Below are positions 1-7,991 of a stretch of DNA of 64,000 bases, one piece after another. The notes under the pieces are model-generated. The model was not told where the DNA came from. It saw nothing but the letters and a program-made list of their open reading frames with translations, and searched no databases. The DNA is from Variovorax gossypii (GTDB lineage Bacteria > Pseudomonadota > Gammaproteobacteria > Burkholderiales > Burkholderiaceae_C): positions 1,364,001 through 1,428,000 of the forward strand of contig NZ_RXOE01000001.1 in the NCBI RefSeq assembly GCF_003965815.1. Reading direction: 5' to 3'. The position numbers and the translations under genes are program-made. Within the stretch, counting starts at the first letter, position 1. Every line of letters starts with the position of its first letter.

Positions 1-47
1 ATACAAAGCGCCGCGCCGCGGGGCGGGACCGGTCTATAAACCAGTCC

Positions 48-1424
48 ATGCCCACACCCGCCAGCCTCTCCGCCAACCTCGCCCCGGCCGCCCCGCCCGC
101 GGGCCTGCACCGGCTGCTGCCGCGCACGCTCTTCTCGCGCGTCACACTGATCATCGTCGTCGGGCTGGCCATCGCTCAGCTGCTGACCTTCATGGCCATC
201 CGCTACGAGCGCGGCATCGCGATGCGCGAGCTGATGATGATCGGCATCGAACGCGACATCGCCAGCTCGGTCGCCGTCCTCGACCGGCTGCCCGCCGCCG
301 AGCGCGAAGGCTGGCTCGCGCGGCTGGAGCGTCGCAACTACCACTTCGTGCTGGGCGGCAACGCGGAGGGCACGCCGCCCGACACGCAGCTGTCGCAGCA
401 GTTCGCCACGGCCATCACCGATGCGATGCGCCCGTTCGAGATCGTCAAGGTCGGCCAGGTGAGCAATCCGCCGCAGGGCCTGCAGATCCAGGTGCGGCTG
501 TCGGACGGCTCCTCGGTGGTGGTGCATGCCCGGCGCGTGGACATGCCGGTGTCGAGCTGGGTGATGTGGCTGCTGTGGGTCCAGCTGCTGGTGCTGGCCG
601 TGTGCGCCTGGTATGCGGTGCGGCTGGTCACGCGGCCGCTGGCGCAGCTGGCCGACGCGGCCGACGAGCTGGGCCCCGACCTGAAGGGCCAGCAGCTGGC
701 CGAGGAAGGCCCGACCGAAGTGAGGCACGCGGCACGCGCCTTCAACGCGATGCAGAAGCGCATCGCGGGCTACATGGCGGAGCGCGTGGAGATCCTCGCG
801 GCCATCTCGCACGACCTGCAGACGCCCATCACCCGCATGCGGCTGCGCACCGACCTGATGGACGACGGCCATGACCGCGACAAGTTCCGCCAGGATCTCG
901 ACGCCATGCACGCCCTGGTGCGCGAAGGCGTGACCTATGCGCGCACCCTGCACGGCGCCACCGAGCCGCCGCGCCGCGTCGACGCCGATGCGCTGTTCGA
1001 GAGCATGGTGGCCGACTACGAGGACTCGGGCGAGCAGGTGCTGCTCGAGGGCCGCGCGGGCGAGCCCATCGTGACGCGCCCGAACGCGCTGCGCCGCATC
1101 CTGACGAACCTGATCGACAACGCGCTGAAGTTCGGCACCGACGTGCGGCTGCAGGTGCACGCAGGCGCCGGCAACCGGCTGACGCTGGCCGTCGTCGACA
1201 ACGGCCCGGGCATTCCGCCCGACCAGCTGGAGAACGTGCTCAAGCCCTTCTACCGCGTGGAGGGCTCGCGCAACCGCAACACCGGCGGTACCGGCCTGGG
1301 CCTGGCCATCGCCCAGCAGCTGGCGACAGCGATGGGCGCGGAGCTCACGCTGCGCAACCGTGACGAAGGCGGGCTGGAAGCCCGGCTGACCATGAACACC
1401 CGCGACGCACCGCACGACGACTGA
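48..1424 (+). CDS. Two-component sensor histidine kinase
   Basis: Inner-membrane sensor kinase of 458 residues. A first membrane segment lies at about residues 29-52, followed by a periplasmic stretch of about 110 residues. A second segment lies near 168-192, then a HAMP linker, a dimerisation domain with the phospho-accepting histidine (H255 in AISHDLQTPITR), and a HATPase domain with N-box NLIDNALKFG, DNGPGIP and GTGLGLAIA. The layout matches EnvZ/RstB/QseC-type kinases. Its response regulator would be expected just upstream, outside the window. The signal sensed is unknown. The DipZ-like gene follows on the same strand after about 140 bp, so a link to envelope redox state is possible but only inferred. 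Confidence 0.9.
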   Translation: MPTPASLSANLAPAAPPAGLHRLLPRTLFSRVTLIIVVGLAIAQLLTFMAIRYERGIAMRELMMIGIERDIASSVAVLDRLPAAEREGWLARLERRNYHFVLGGNAEGTPPDTQLSQQFATAITDAMRPFEIVKVGQVSNPPQGLQIQVRLSDGSSVVVHARRVDMPVSSWVMWLLWVQLLVLAVCAWYAVRLVTRPLAQLADAADELGPDLKGQQLAEEGPTEVRHAARAFNAMQKRIAGYMAERVEILAAISHDLQTPITRMRLRTDLMDDGHDRDKFRQDLDAMHALVREGVTYARTLHGATEPPRRVDADALFESMVADYEDSGEQVLLEGRAGEPIVTRPNALRRILTNLIDNALKFGTDVRLQVHAGAGNRLTLAVVDNGPGIPPDQLENVLKPFYRVEGSRNRNTGGTGLGLAIAQQLATAMGAELTLRNRDEGGLEARLTMNTRDAPHDD

Positions 1425-1561
1425 GCCGCCGCGCGGCAACGGCCACCGCCACCGATACCCATACCGACAGGCAAGCGGCTCGCCAGGCGAGACCGTGACG
1501 GCCCCCGCTCGCCTTGCCTTCGCTTTCATTCACCCACAACATCCACCGAACGGACCCGACC

Positions 1562-3349
1562 ATGCTCCTCCTCATCGTTGCCTACCTGGGTGGCGTGCTC
1601 ACCATCCTGAGCCCCTGCATCCTGCCCGTGCTCCCCTTCGTGTTCGCGCGCGCCGACCGGCCGTTCCGCTCGCACGGCCTGCCGATGCTGCTGGGCATGG
1701 CGCTGGCGTTCTCGGCCATCGCCACGCTGGCGGCGGTGGGCGGCGGCTGGGTCGTGGCGCTCAACGAATACGGGCGCAGCGCCGCGATCGCATTGCTGGC
1801 GGTGTTCGGCGTGACGCTGCTGTTCCCGTCGGTGGCGGACCGGCTGACCCGTCCGCTGGTGGCGCTCGGGCTGCGGCTGTCCGAGCCTGCCTCGGGAAAG
1901 GCTTCTGTGTTCTCGCCGCTGCTGCTGGGCGTCGGCACCGGGCTGCTGTGGGCACCCTGTGCGGGACCGATCCTCGGGCTGATCCTCACCGGCGCGGCGC
2001 TCAATGGCGCGAGCGTCGGCACCTCGCTGCTGCTGCTGGCCTATGCGGCCGGCGCGTGCACCTCGCTGGCGGCGGCGCTGCTCTTCAGCGGACGGCTGTT
2101 CTCAGCGATGAAGAAGTCGCTGCACACCGGCGAATGGATGCGGCGCGTGGCCGGCGTGGCGGTGCTCGCGGGCGTCGGCGCCATCGCCCTGGGGCTGGAC
2201 ACGGGGCTGCTGAGCCGTCTGTCGGTCGGCACCACGTCGGCGCTGGAGCAGGCGCTCGTGAACAGGCTCGACATGCCGGCGCCACCTCCGCAGTCGCAGC
2301 CGCAGCCACGGGCCTCCGCCGGCCCGGAAGGCCTGATGACCGTGTCGGCGCAATCCGCTCCGGCCGCGCCCGCGCTGAAGCTGCCTGATGAAGGCAAGCT
2401 GCCTTCGCTGGCCGGCGCCACCGAATGGATCAACTCCGCCCCGCTCACGCCCGAAGGCCTGCGCGGCAAGGTGGTGCTGGTCGACTTCTGGACCTACTCC
2501 TGCATCAACTGCCTGCGCACCCTGCCCTACGTCCGCGCATGGGCCGAGAAGTACAAGGACGCCGGGCTCGTGGTGGTCGGCGTGCACACGCCGGAGTTCG
2601 CATTCGAGAAGCAGCCGGCCAACGTGCGTCGCGCGGTGAAGGACCTGGGCGTCGGCTTTCCGGTGGCGGTCGACAGCGACTATGCGATCTGGCGCGCCTT
2701 CGGCAATCAGTATTGGCCGGCCTTCTATCTCGTCGATGCACAGGGGCGCATCCGGCATCACCAGTTCGGCGAGGGCAAGTACGCGAAGTCGGAGCAGGTC
2801 ATCCAGCAACTGCTGGCGGAAGCCGGCCGGCCCGTCGCGTCGGCGGGGCTTGTCTCGCCCGACGGCCAGGGCACGCAGGCGGCTGCAGCCGCGGAGCCGG
2901 CCCTCTCGGCCGAGACCTACCTCGGCTACGAACAGGCGCGCAACTTCGCCTCGCCCGGCGGCATTTCCAACGACCGGGCGCGCGTCTACTCAGGTGTCGC
3001 CACGCTGCAGCCCAACCAGTGGACGCTGGCGGGCGAATGGAAGGTGGAAGGCGAGCGTGCGGTGCTGGTGCAGGCCAACGGCCGCATCGCCTATCGCTTC
3101 CATGCGCGCGACCTGCACCTGGTGCTCGGCCCGTCGTCCGACGGCAAGCCGGTGCGCTTCAGGGTGCGGATCGATGGCGCGCCGCCGCTCGCGGACCACG
3201 GCACCGACACCGACGCGCAAGGCAACGGCGTCATCGACGGACAGCGCCTCTACCAGCTGGTGCGCCAGGCGGCGAACCAGAAGGACCGGCTGTTCGAGAT
3301 CGAGTTTTTCGACGCGGGCGCGCAGGCCTACGCGTTCACCTTCGGCTGA
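1562..3349 (+). CDS. dipZ: DipZ-type cytochrome c biogenesis/thioredoxin fusion protein
   Basis: A 595-residue fusion that should carry reducing power across the inner membrane to periplasmic thiols. Residues 1 to about 240 are a CcdA/DsbD-like membrane domain with the conserved cysteines in LSPCILPVLP (C19) and WAPCAGP. A proline-rich linker follows, then a TlpA/thioredoxin-like domain with CxxC in YSCINCLRT. The last 140 residues are a beta-rich domain as seen at the C-terminus of DipZ proteins. The start at 1562 is chosen because the CcdA domain begins there. An in-frame ATG 48 bases earlier would add a polar tail that does not look conserved. The substrate is unknown. Confidence 0.85.
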   Translation: MLLLIVAYLGGVLTILSPCILPVLPFVFARADRPFRSHGLPMLLGMALAFSAIATLAAVGGGWVVALNEYGRSAAIALLAVFGVTLLFPSVADRLTRPLVALGLRLSEPASGKASVFSPLLLGVGTGLLWAPCAGPILGLILTGAALNGASVGTSLLLLAYAAGACTSLAAALLFSGRLFSAMKKSLHTGEWMRRVAGVAVLAGVGAIALGLDTGLLSRLSVGTTSALEQALVNRLDMPAPPPQSQPQPRASAGPEGLMTVSAQSAPAAPALKLPDEGKLPSLAGATEWINSAPLTPEGLRGKVVLVDFWTYSCINCLRTLPYVRAWAEKYKDAGLVVVGVHTPEFAFEKQPANVRRAVKDLGVGFPVAVDSDYAIWRAFGNQYWPAFYLVDAQGRIRHHQFGEGKYAKSEQVIQQLLAEAGRPVASAGLVSPDGQGTQAAAAAEPALSAETYLGYEQARNFASPGGISNDRARVYSGVATLQPNQWTLAGEWKVEGERAVLVQANGRIAYRFHARDLHLVLGPSSDGKPVRFRVRIDGAPPLADHGTDTDAQGNGVIDGQRLYQLVRQAANQKDRLFEIEFFDAGAQAYAFTFG

Positions 3350-3379
3350 TCGGCGGCCGGGCCTGCTCGAGTTCCGAGC

Positions 3380-4831
3380 TCAGAGCAGGCCCAGCGTCAT
3401 CGCCTTCAGCGTGGCGGCCGCCCGCGTGGTGCAGCCCAGCTTGCGGAAGATGTTCTCCAGGTGCGCGCGCACCGTGCTCGGGCTGATGCCCAGCGAGCGC
3501 GCGGCTTCCTTGTTGCTTTCGCCGAGGCTGATGCGGCCGAGCACTTCGACCTCGCGGCCCGAAAGGAGCGCCGAGGCTTCGCCGGACGGCTGAGCCGATG
3601 CAGTAGCGGATTGCGGCTGGCCCGTGAGCGCCGCGATGGCCTGCGGATCGAGCCGGCTGGCATCGCCTTCGGCGTGCAGCGCCGCCAGCGCCTCGGCCTG
3701 CGGCAACGCGGATCTGCCGGGCCGGCTGGTGCAAAGCGCCACCCAGTGAGCGGCTGCGGCAAGGGCGCGCGCCTCGGCGTCGATGGCCGCGCCCCTGGCT
3801 CCGCGAAAGAAGCCCGAGCCGTCCAGGCGCTCGTCGACGAAAGAGGCAATCTCGGCTTCGGCACGCAGCGTGTCGATGCGCCGCGCCGCGCGCTCGGTCC
3901 AGTAGGGCACCAGGCGCAGCCGCTCGGCATCGGCTTCGCTGCGCGCATGCGGCGAGTCCCAGACCGCGTTCGGCACCGAGGCGCGACCGATGCCGTGGAT
4001 CAGCCCCGCGCGGTAGATGCGCTGCTGCTGCTCGTCGCCCAGGCCCATGCCGCGGGCGCAATGCAACGCCGCTTCCGCGACCTTGCGCGAGTAGCCGGTC
4101 ATCCAGGGGAGCTTGAGGTCGATCACGTCGGCGATCAGCTCGAGCGGCGCGGTCGCGTCCCGCAGCGCGGCGGACGGCGGCTGCGGCTCGGCGGCCGCGC
4201 CCTGCTCCAGCACGTGTAGCCAGTCCACGGCATGCTCGCGCACCGCATCGACCAGGAAGGCCGGGTAACGCGCATCGGCACGCTCGGCGATGTAGCGCAG
4301 CGCGTTGTTCAGCCCGTGCACGCGCGAGAAGATCTCCAGGTCGCCCGCAATGGTGACGAGGAACACCTCGGCGGGGATGCGCGAGGCGTCGAGGCCCTCC
4401 GGCTTGCCGGTTCCGTCGAAGGTTTCGAAGATGTGGCGCAGCGGCAGCTCCACGGCCGCGGGCATGCCCAGCGTGCGCGCGATGTCGCCCGAGACCTCGC
4501 AATGGATCTCGGCCAGCGGGCTGACGGAACTCGCGAAGTCGGCCGCGGCGCGCGCCGAGGCGGTGGCGAGCATGGTGCGGCGCCCGCCCACGTCGTCGCC
4601 CAGCAGGTCGGAAAACTCCAGCGCATTGGCCGTGCAGCCCGACCATCGCAGCAGGGCCACGCATACGACATGGCCCTGCGTCGCGGCATCGCGGCCAATG
4701 GCCGCGGCGAGCCGAGAAGCGAGCCAGCCCGTGCGCACCGAATGGTCGATGGGCTGGCCCATGCTGAGATCGCCGACGAAGGCGAGAGCGCGGATGGCGT
4801 CGAAGACCCGGATGGAGGAGGAAGGCTGCAC
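3380..4831 (-). CDS. LuxR-type regulator with tandem degenerate HD-GYP-like domains
   Basis: A 483-residue protein if the GTG at 4831 is used. The start is uncertain because the open frame continues upstream beneath the hydrolase gene. The C-terminal 60 residues are a clear LuxR/GerE helix-turn-helix (LSGREVEVLGRISLGESNK, then STVRAHLENIFRKLG). In front lie two HD-GYP-like modules. The first carries FETFDGTGKPEGL, resembling the DGTGYPxGL signature with Y replaced by K. The second has LIHGIGR where active enzymes have LHDIGK, and LDGSGFF in place of the GYP loop. Both have lost key metal-binding residues, so a ligand-sensing role is more likely than hydrolysis of cyclic di-GMP. It lies 80 bp downstream of the hydrolase gene on the same strand. 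Confidence 0.75.
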   Translation of the reverse strand: MQPSSSIRVFDAIRALAFVGDLSMGQPIDHSVRTGWLASRLAAAIGRDAATQGHVVCVALLRWSGCTANALEFSDLLGDDVGGRRTMLATASARAAADFASSVSPLAEIHCEVSGDIARTLGMPAAVELPLRHIFETFDGTGKPEGLDASRIPAEVFLVTIAGDLEIFSRVHGLNNALRYIAERADARYPAFLVDAVREHAVDWLHVLEQGAAAEPQPPSAALRDATAPLELIADVIDLKLPWMTGYSRKVAEAALHCARGMGLGDEQQQRIYRAGLIHGIGRASVPNAVWDSPHARSEADAERLRLVPYWTERAARRIDTLRAEAEIASFVDERLDGSGFFRGARGAAIDAEARALAAAAHWVALCTSRPGRSALPQAEALAALHAEGDASRLDPQAIAALTGQPQSATASAQPSGEASALLSGREVEVLGRISLGESNKEAARSLGISPSTVRAHLENIFRKLGCTTRAAATLKAMTLGLL

Positions 4832-4911
4832 TGGATCTGCTGGTACGGCTACGCGGAAAACAAGACGAGCCGCCCAAGGCGCGCGATGCACCTTGGGCGG
4901 CTCGCGGCACC

Positions 4912-5694
4912 TTACTTGGATTGGCGCACGGCGTCCAGGATCACCTCGGCCACCTTGGCCGGCTGCGACTGCTGCGGCACGTGGCTGGCGTTCACGCGCG
5001 TGAGGTGCGCGCCGATCTTCTTCGCCATGTCGAGCTGCAGCGCGGGCTGGATCATGTGGTCGGCGCTGGTGGCCAGGTACCACGAGGGCCTGGTCTTCCA
5101 GGCGGCCACCGTCAGCTTCTGCTCGAAGGACTTGCCGAATATCGGGCCCTGCGTCGCGGTCATCACCGCGGTGGCGGAAGCCGGCAGGTCTTGTGCGAAG
5201 TGCTTCGTCATGCCCTCCTTCGTGAGCGAGAGATAACCGGAAGCATCGGGCACGATGTGCGCGAAGCCGGGCGCGGGCGGGTAGTCCTTGCCGAGTTCGG
5301 CGGTGTTCTGCCCCACATCGGGCGCGAAGGCGGCCACGTAGACCAGCGAGGCGACCTTGTCATTGGCGCCCGCCTCGGTGATGACCGAGCCGCCCCACGA
5401 ATGGCCGACCAGCACGACCTTGCCGGGCTGCGCGTCGATGGCGCGCTTCGCAGCAGACACGTCGTCCTCGAGCGAACTCAGCGGGTTCTGCACCGCGACG
5501 ACGCGCAGGCCCTTGGCCTGGAGCAGCGGAATCACCTTGGCCCAGTCGGAGCCGTCGGCGAAAGCGCCGTGGACGATCACGACGCTGGGCCTGGAAGCGT
5601 CGCCCGACGCAGCGGGCGTTGCCGCGACGGCGGAGAAAGAAAGGCCGATGGCGACGGCAGCGGCGGCGAGCTTGAAGCGTTGGATGGTTTTCAT
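4912..5694 (-). CDS. Secreted alpha/beta hydrolase
   Basis: A 260-residue protein with a Sec signal peptide (positively charged start, hydrophobic core, cleavage near AVA-AT at residue 24). The mature part is a single alpha/beta-hydrolase domain with oxyanion motif HGAF, nucleophile elbow GHSWGG (Ser99), an acidic residue in SADHMIQ and a C-terminal His in NASHVPQ, giving a complete triad. It resembles small periplasmic esterase-like hydrolases of the pimeloyl-ester carboxylesterase family. The natural substrate cannot be told. The LuxR/HD-GYP-like regulator lies immediately downstream on the same strand, which suggests co-transcription. Confidence 0.85.
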   Translation of the reverse strand: MKTIQRFKLAAAAVAIGLSFSAVAATPAASGDASRPSVVIVHGAFADGSDWAKVIPLLQAKGLRVVAVQNPLSSLEDDVSAAKRAIDAQPGKVVLVGHSWGGSVITEAGANDKVASLVYVAAFAPDVGQNTAELGKDYPPAPGFAHIVPDASGYLSLTKEGMTKHFAQDLPASATAVMTATQGPIFGKSFEQKLTVAAWKTRPSWYLATSADHMIQPALQLDMAKKIGAHLTRVNASHVPQQSQPAKVAEVILDAVRQSK

Positions 5695-5809
5695 GAGGCG
5701 GGATCTCGTACGGAAGAGGAGTGATTGGGAAGCCCGTACTGTCCGCTTCGGGGGCCTGCGCCGCCATTGGACGAATATCCGATGGGGCGCGACCGGCCGT
5801 CTCTTCCGG

Positions 5810-5887
5810 CTACAAGTGCTGCGTAATGAGCAGCACGGCTCCGGCGATGGAGATGGCGCCGCCCACGAGTCTTCTGAATGCCTTCAT
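5810..5887 (-). CDS. Possible 25-residue membrane peptide
   Basis: A very short frame with a good ribosome-binding site (GAAAGGAAAACGCC before ATG at 5887). It encodes a basic N-terminus (MKAFRRL) followed by one hydrophobic helix rich in Gly, Ala, Ile and Leu, ending at QHL. Size and shape fit single-span small membrane proteins or a type I toxin-like peptide. It lies alone between divergently oriented larger genes. No family is recognised. The case rests on the Shine-Dalgarno sequence and the membrane-like composition only. Confidence 0.4.
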   Translation of the reverse strand: MKAFRRLVGGAISIAGAVLLITQHL

Positions 5888-5998
5888 GGCGTTTTCCTTT
5901 CGCGGTGGGAATGACGCCTCATGGTGCCGCAGGGCGGCTGGTTCGTGGGTTGGGAATCCTCATCCGCGAGATAGAAAACCCCAACTTGGGAGCGGCGG

Positions 5999-6265
5999 CT
6001 AGCTGTGCAGCGACGGCATCTTCGACGACGCGTCCTGCGGACCGAGCCTTTCTCTCGCGAACTGGCTGGCCCGCAGCCGCACGCGCTGCAGCGCGGCCTC
6101 GAGCGTGGGCTGCTGCATGAAGACGAGCACTCCGCGCTTCAGGCCCCGCAGGTTCAGTTCGGCGACGCCGGCATAACGGCCGCTGCTGGTCTGCTTGATG
6201 TCGATGCGGCTGGACCAGCCATCGGGCAGGTCGACGAGGAGTTGCATTTGTTGTGCGGCGCTCAT
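5999..6265 (-). CDS. Hypothetical protein of 88 residues
   Basis: A small soluble-looking protein (start chosen at MSAAQQMQLL; a TTG 39 bases upstream is also open, and neither has a strong ribosome-binding site). The composition is balanced, with a beta-rich first half (QLLVDLPDGWSSRIDIKQ, RYAGVAELNLRG) and a basic amphipathic C-terminal helix. Codon use looks coding, and the frame is not the shadow of another gene. No family or function is recognised. Confidence 0.5.
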   Translation of the reverse strand: MSAAQQMQLLVDLPDGWSSRIDIKQTSSGRYAGVAELNLRGLKRGVLVFMQQPTLEAALQRVRLRASQFARERLGPQDASSKMPSLHS

Positions 6266-6411
6266 GATGGGCGTCGAGGATAGGACCGAGGCCGCTGCAA
6301 CCAAAGGAATTAATTCCCAGGTATTCAGGATTCCTTCGGATTCGTCATCAAAGAGCCTCCGACGCGCCCTTCATCCTCAATGTCTCCCAGATTGGTCGCG
6401 ATCATTGGCTT

Positions 6412-6495
6412 GCCCGCCGCCCTCCGGCGGGCTCCTCCCTCCGACCCCATGCGAGAACGGGGTCCTTCAGCTCGCCCTTGGGCGAGCTTTTTTTT
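6412..6495 (+). ncRNA. Candidate intergenic small RNA: three hairpins and a T8 tail
   Basis: There is no plus-strand gene upstream, yet the stretch has three consecutive stem-loops. The first is 6412-6432 (GCCCGCCG, loop CCCTC). The second is 6443-6464 (GACCCC/GGGGTC with a 10-nt loop). The third is 6469-6488 (AGCTCGCCC/GGGCGAGCT), followed by eight T residues at 6488-6495. The last is a textbook intrinsic terminator. The linker between hairpins 1 and 2 is CTCCTCCCTCC-like and complementary to Shine-Dalgarno sequences, as in many antisense sRNAs. The 5' end and promoter were not located. The alternative is a terminator for an unseen upstream transcript. Confidence 0.5.
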
Positions 6496-6668
6496 GATCG
6501 ATCCAGATCACGAGGCACCTGCGAGCGTCCTCGAACACCCGGGCGCTGACGCAGGAGTTCGGCGCGACCGACGGCATTGCGCCAAGTCACTCGACCGTCA
6601 TGAAGCGGACCTAGCATCCGCAGCAACATGCCCCCCGGGCGGCGGCCTTCGCCGGGCGTTTCGAACTC

Positions 6669-7412
6669 ATGCGGCATGACTCTCCCTCTCTACTTCATCT
6701 GGCAAGCCTTGCGCTCGCAGGCTGCATGGCGCTGCTGGCCGTGAGCGCGCACGCGCAGCCGCAACAAGCCGCGGTCGCAAAGGACGACGCACACGGCGCC
6801 GAGCGCGTGCGCTTCGACATCGTGCGCCAGCCGCTGCACGCTGCTCTCGAACAGTACGGTCTGCGCACTGGTCTGCCGGTTTTCTTCGACGCGGCACTGG
6901 TGGCGGGGCGCGAATCGAATGCGGTGCACGCCGTGACGACACCCTCCGAAGCGTTGCGCATGCTGCTGAAGGACACGGGCCTGGTGGCCGACTACGCAGG
7001 CTCGGCCGCAACGGCCGCCTTCGTGCTCAAGTCCGCCCCGGTGGATGCCGTGGCCGCGCCCGACTCGAACGCCGACACCGAAGGCACCGGTGCCATGCCG
7101 ACCGCATCGCCCGACCGCGGCTACGACGGCCTCGTGCAGACCCGCATCTGGGAAGCCTTCTGCGGCAACCCTCGCACCGCACCCGGCGACTACCGCGCCG
7201 CGATGCGCTTCGTGATCGACGGCACCGGCCGCATCGCCAACGCCTTCCTGCTGCACACCAGCGGCGACCGCGCGCGCGACGGCGCGATCCTCGACACCTT
7301 GAGCCGGACCCGCATCGACCGACCGCCGCCGCCCGGGATGGCGCAGCCGCTCACCATGCTGATCCTGCCGCGCACGCAGACGCCGGGGCTCGAATGCCCG
7401 GCGCAGCGCTGA
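6669..7412 (+). CDS. STN-domain protein with TonB-C-like C-terminus
   Basis: A 247-residue exported protein. The signal peptide ends near AHAQ at residue 30. Residues 45-120 form a secretin/TonB short N-terminal (STN) domain (FDIVRQPLHAALEQYGLRTG, then alternating strands), as found at the signalling end of FecA-type receptors. After a variable linker, residues 155-240 look like a TonB C-terminal domain (RFVIDGTGRIANAFLLHTSG, later PPPPGMAQPLTMLILP). STN joined to TonB-C without a receptor barrel is unusual. It lies 12 bp before an ECF sigma gene and probably relays a periplasmic signal to the FecR protein two genes on (inferred). Confidence 0.75.
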   Translation: MRHDSPSLLHLASLALAGCMALLAVSAHAQPQQAAVAKDDAHGAERVRFDIVRQPLHAALEQYGLRTGLPVFFDAALVAGRESNAVHAVTTPSEALRMLLKDTGLVADYAGSAATAAFVLKSAPVDAVAAPDSNADTEGTGAMPTASPDRGYDGLVQTRIWEAFCGNPRTAPGDYRAAMRFVIDGTGRIANAFLLHTSGDRARDGAILDTLSRTRIDRPPPPGMAQPLTMLILPRTQTPGLECPAQR

Positions 7413-7424
7413 GGTCGCGCCGCC

Positions 7425-7961
7425 ATGCCCGAGAACGCGCTGCCGGCCCTGCGCGACTTCCTGGTCTCGCGCTACGACGAGCTCAAGCAGCGGCTCACGC
7501 GCCGGCTGGGCAACGCCGACAGTGCAGGCGACGCGCTGCAGGACACCTGGCTGCGCCTGGAAAGCCGCGACGACATCGACGGCGTGCGCGACCCCGCGTC
7601 CTACCTGCTGCGCGTCGCCGTCAACCTGGCCTATGACCAGCTCGCAAAGCAGGGTCGGCCGGCCACCCCGGAAGAGATCGACGCGCTGCTCGAGGGCGCG
7701 CCCGACCCCTCCCCCGGCCCCGCGCAGATCGCCGAAGACCGTTCCGAGATGGCCGCGCTCGCGGCGCTCATCGCACGCATGCCACCGCGCCGCCGCCAGG
7801 TGCTGGTGATGGTGCGCTGGGAGCACCTGCCGCAGCGCGAAGTGGCCGCGCGGCTCGGCGTTTCGCTGCGCACGGTGGAAAAGGAGCTGAAGGACGCCCA
7901 CGATTTCTGCGCAGCCCGCATGGGCCGCCCGCTCGATGTGCCGGAGGCCCATGAAAAATAA
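7425..7961 (+). CDS. FecI-like ECF RNA polymerase sigma factor
   Basis: A 178-residue group IV sigma factor. Region 2 is at about residues 10-75 (DSAGDALQDTWLRLES, then SYLLRVAVNLAYD) and region 4 at about 110-165 (MPPRRRQVLVMVRWEHLPQR, with VAARLGVSLRTVEKELKDAH as the helix-turn-helix). The gene sits between the STN protein (12 bp upstream) and the FecR-type anti-sigma factor (30 bp downstream), the usual order for cell-surface signalling modules. The likely target is the giant exoprotein promoter within 9012-9146 (inferred). Confidence 0.88.
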   Translation: MPENALPALRDFLVSRYDELKQRLTRRLGNADSAGDALQDTWLRLESRDDIDGVRDPASYLLRVAVNLAYDQLAKQGRPATPEEIDALLEGAPDPSPGPAQIAEDRSEMAALAALIARMPPRRRQVLVMVRWEHLPQREVAARLGVSLRTVEKELKDAHDFCAARMGRPLDVPEAHEK

Positions 7962-7991
7962 AATGCGGTTCCCTGCGCTCGCAGCCGTCTC

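Noticed and set aside
3336..4910. Alternative 524-codon frame overlapping the LuxR gene
   Set aside because: It is a shifted frame with Arg/Ala-rich composition. The LuxR and HD-like motifs are all in the other frame.
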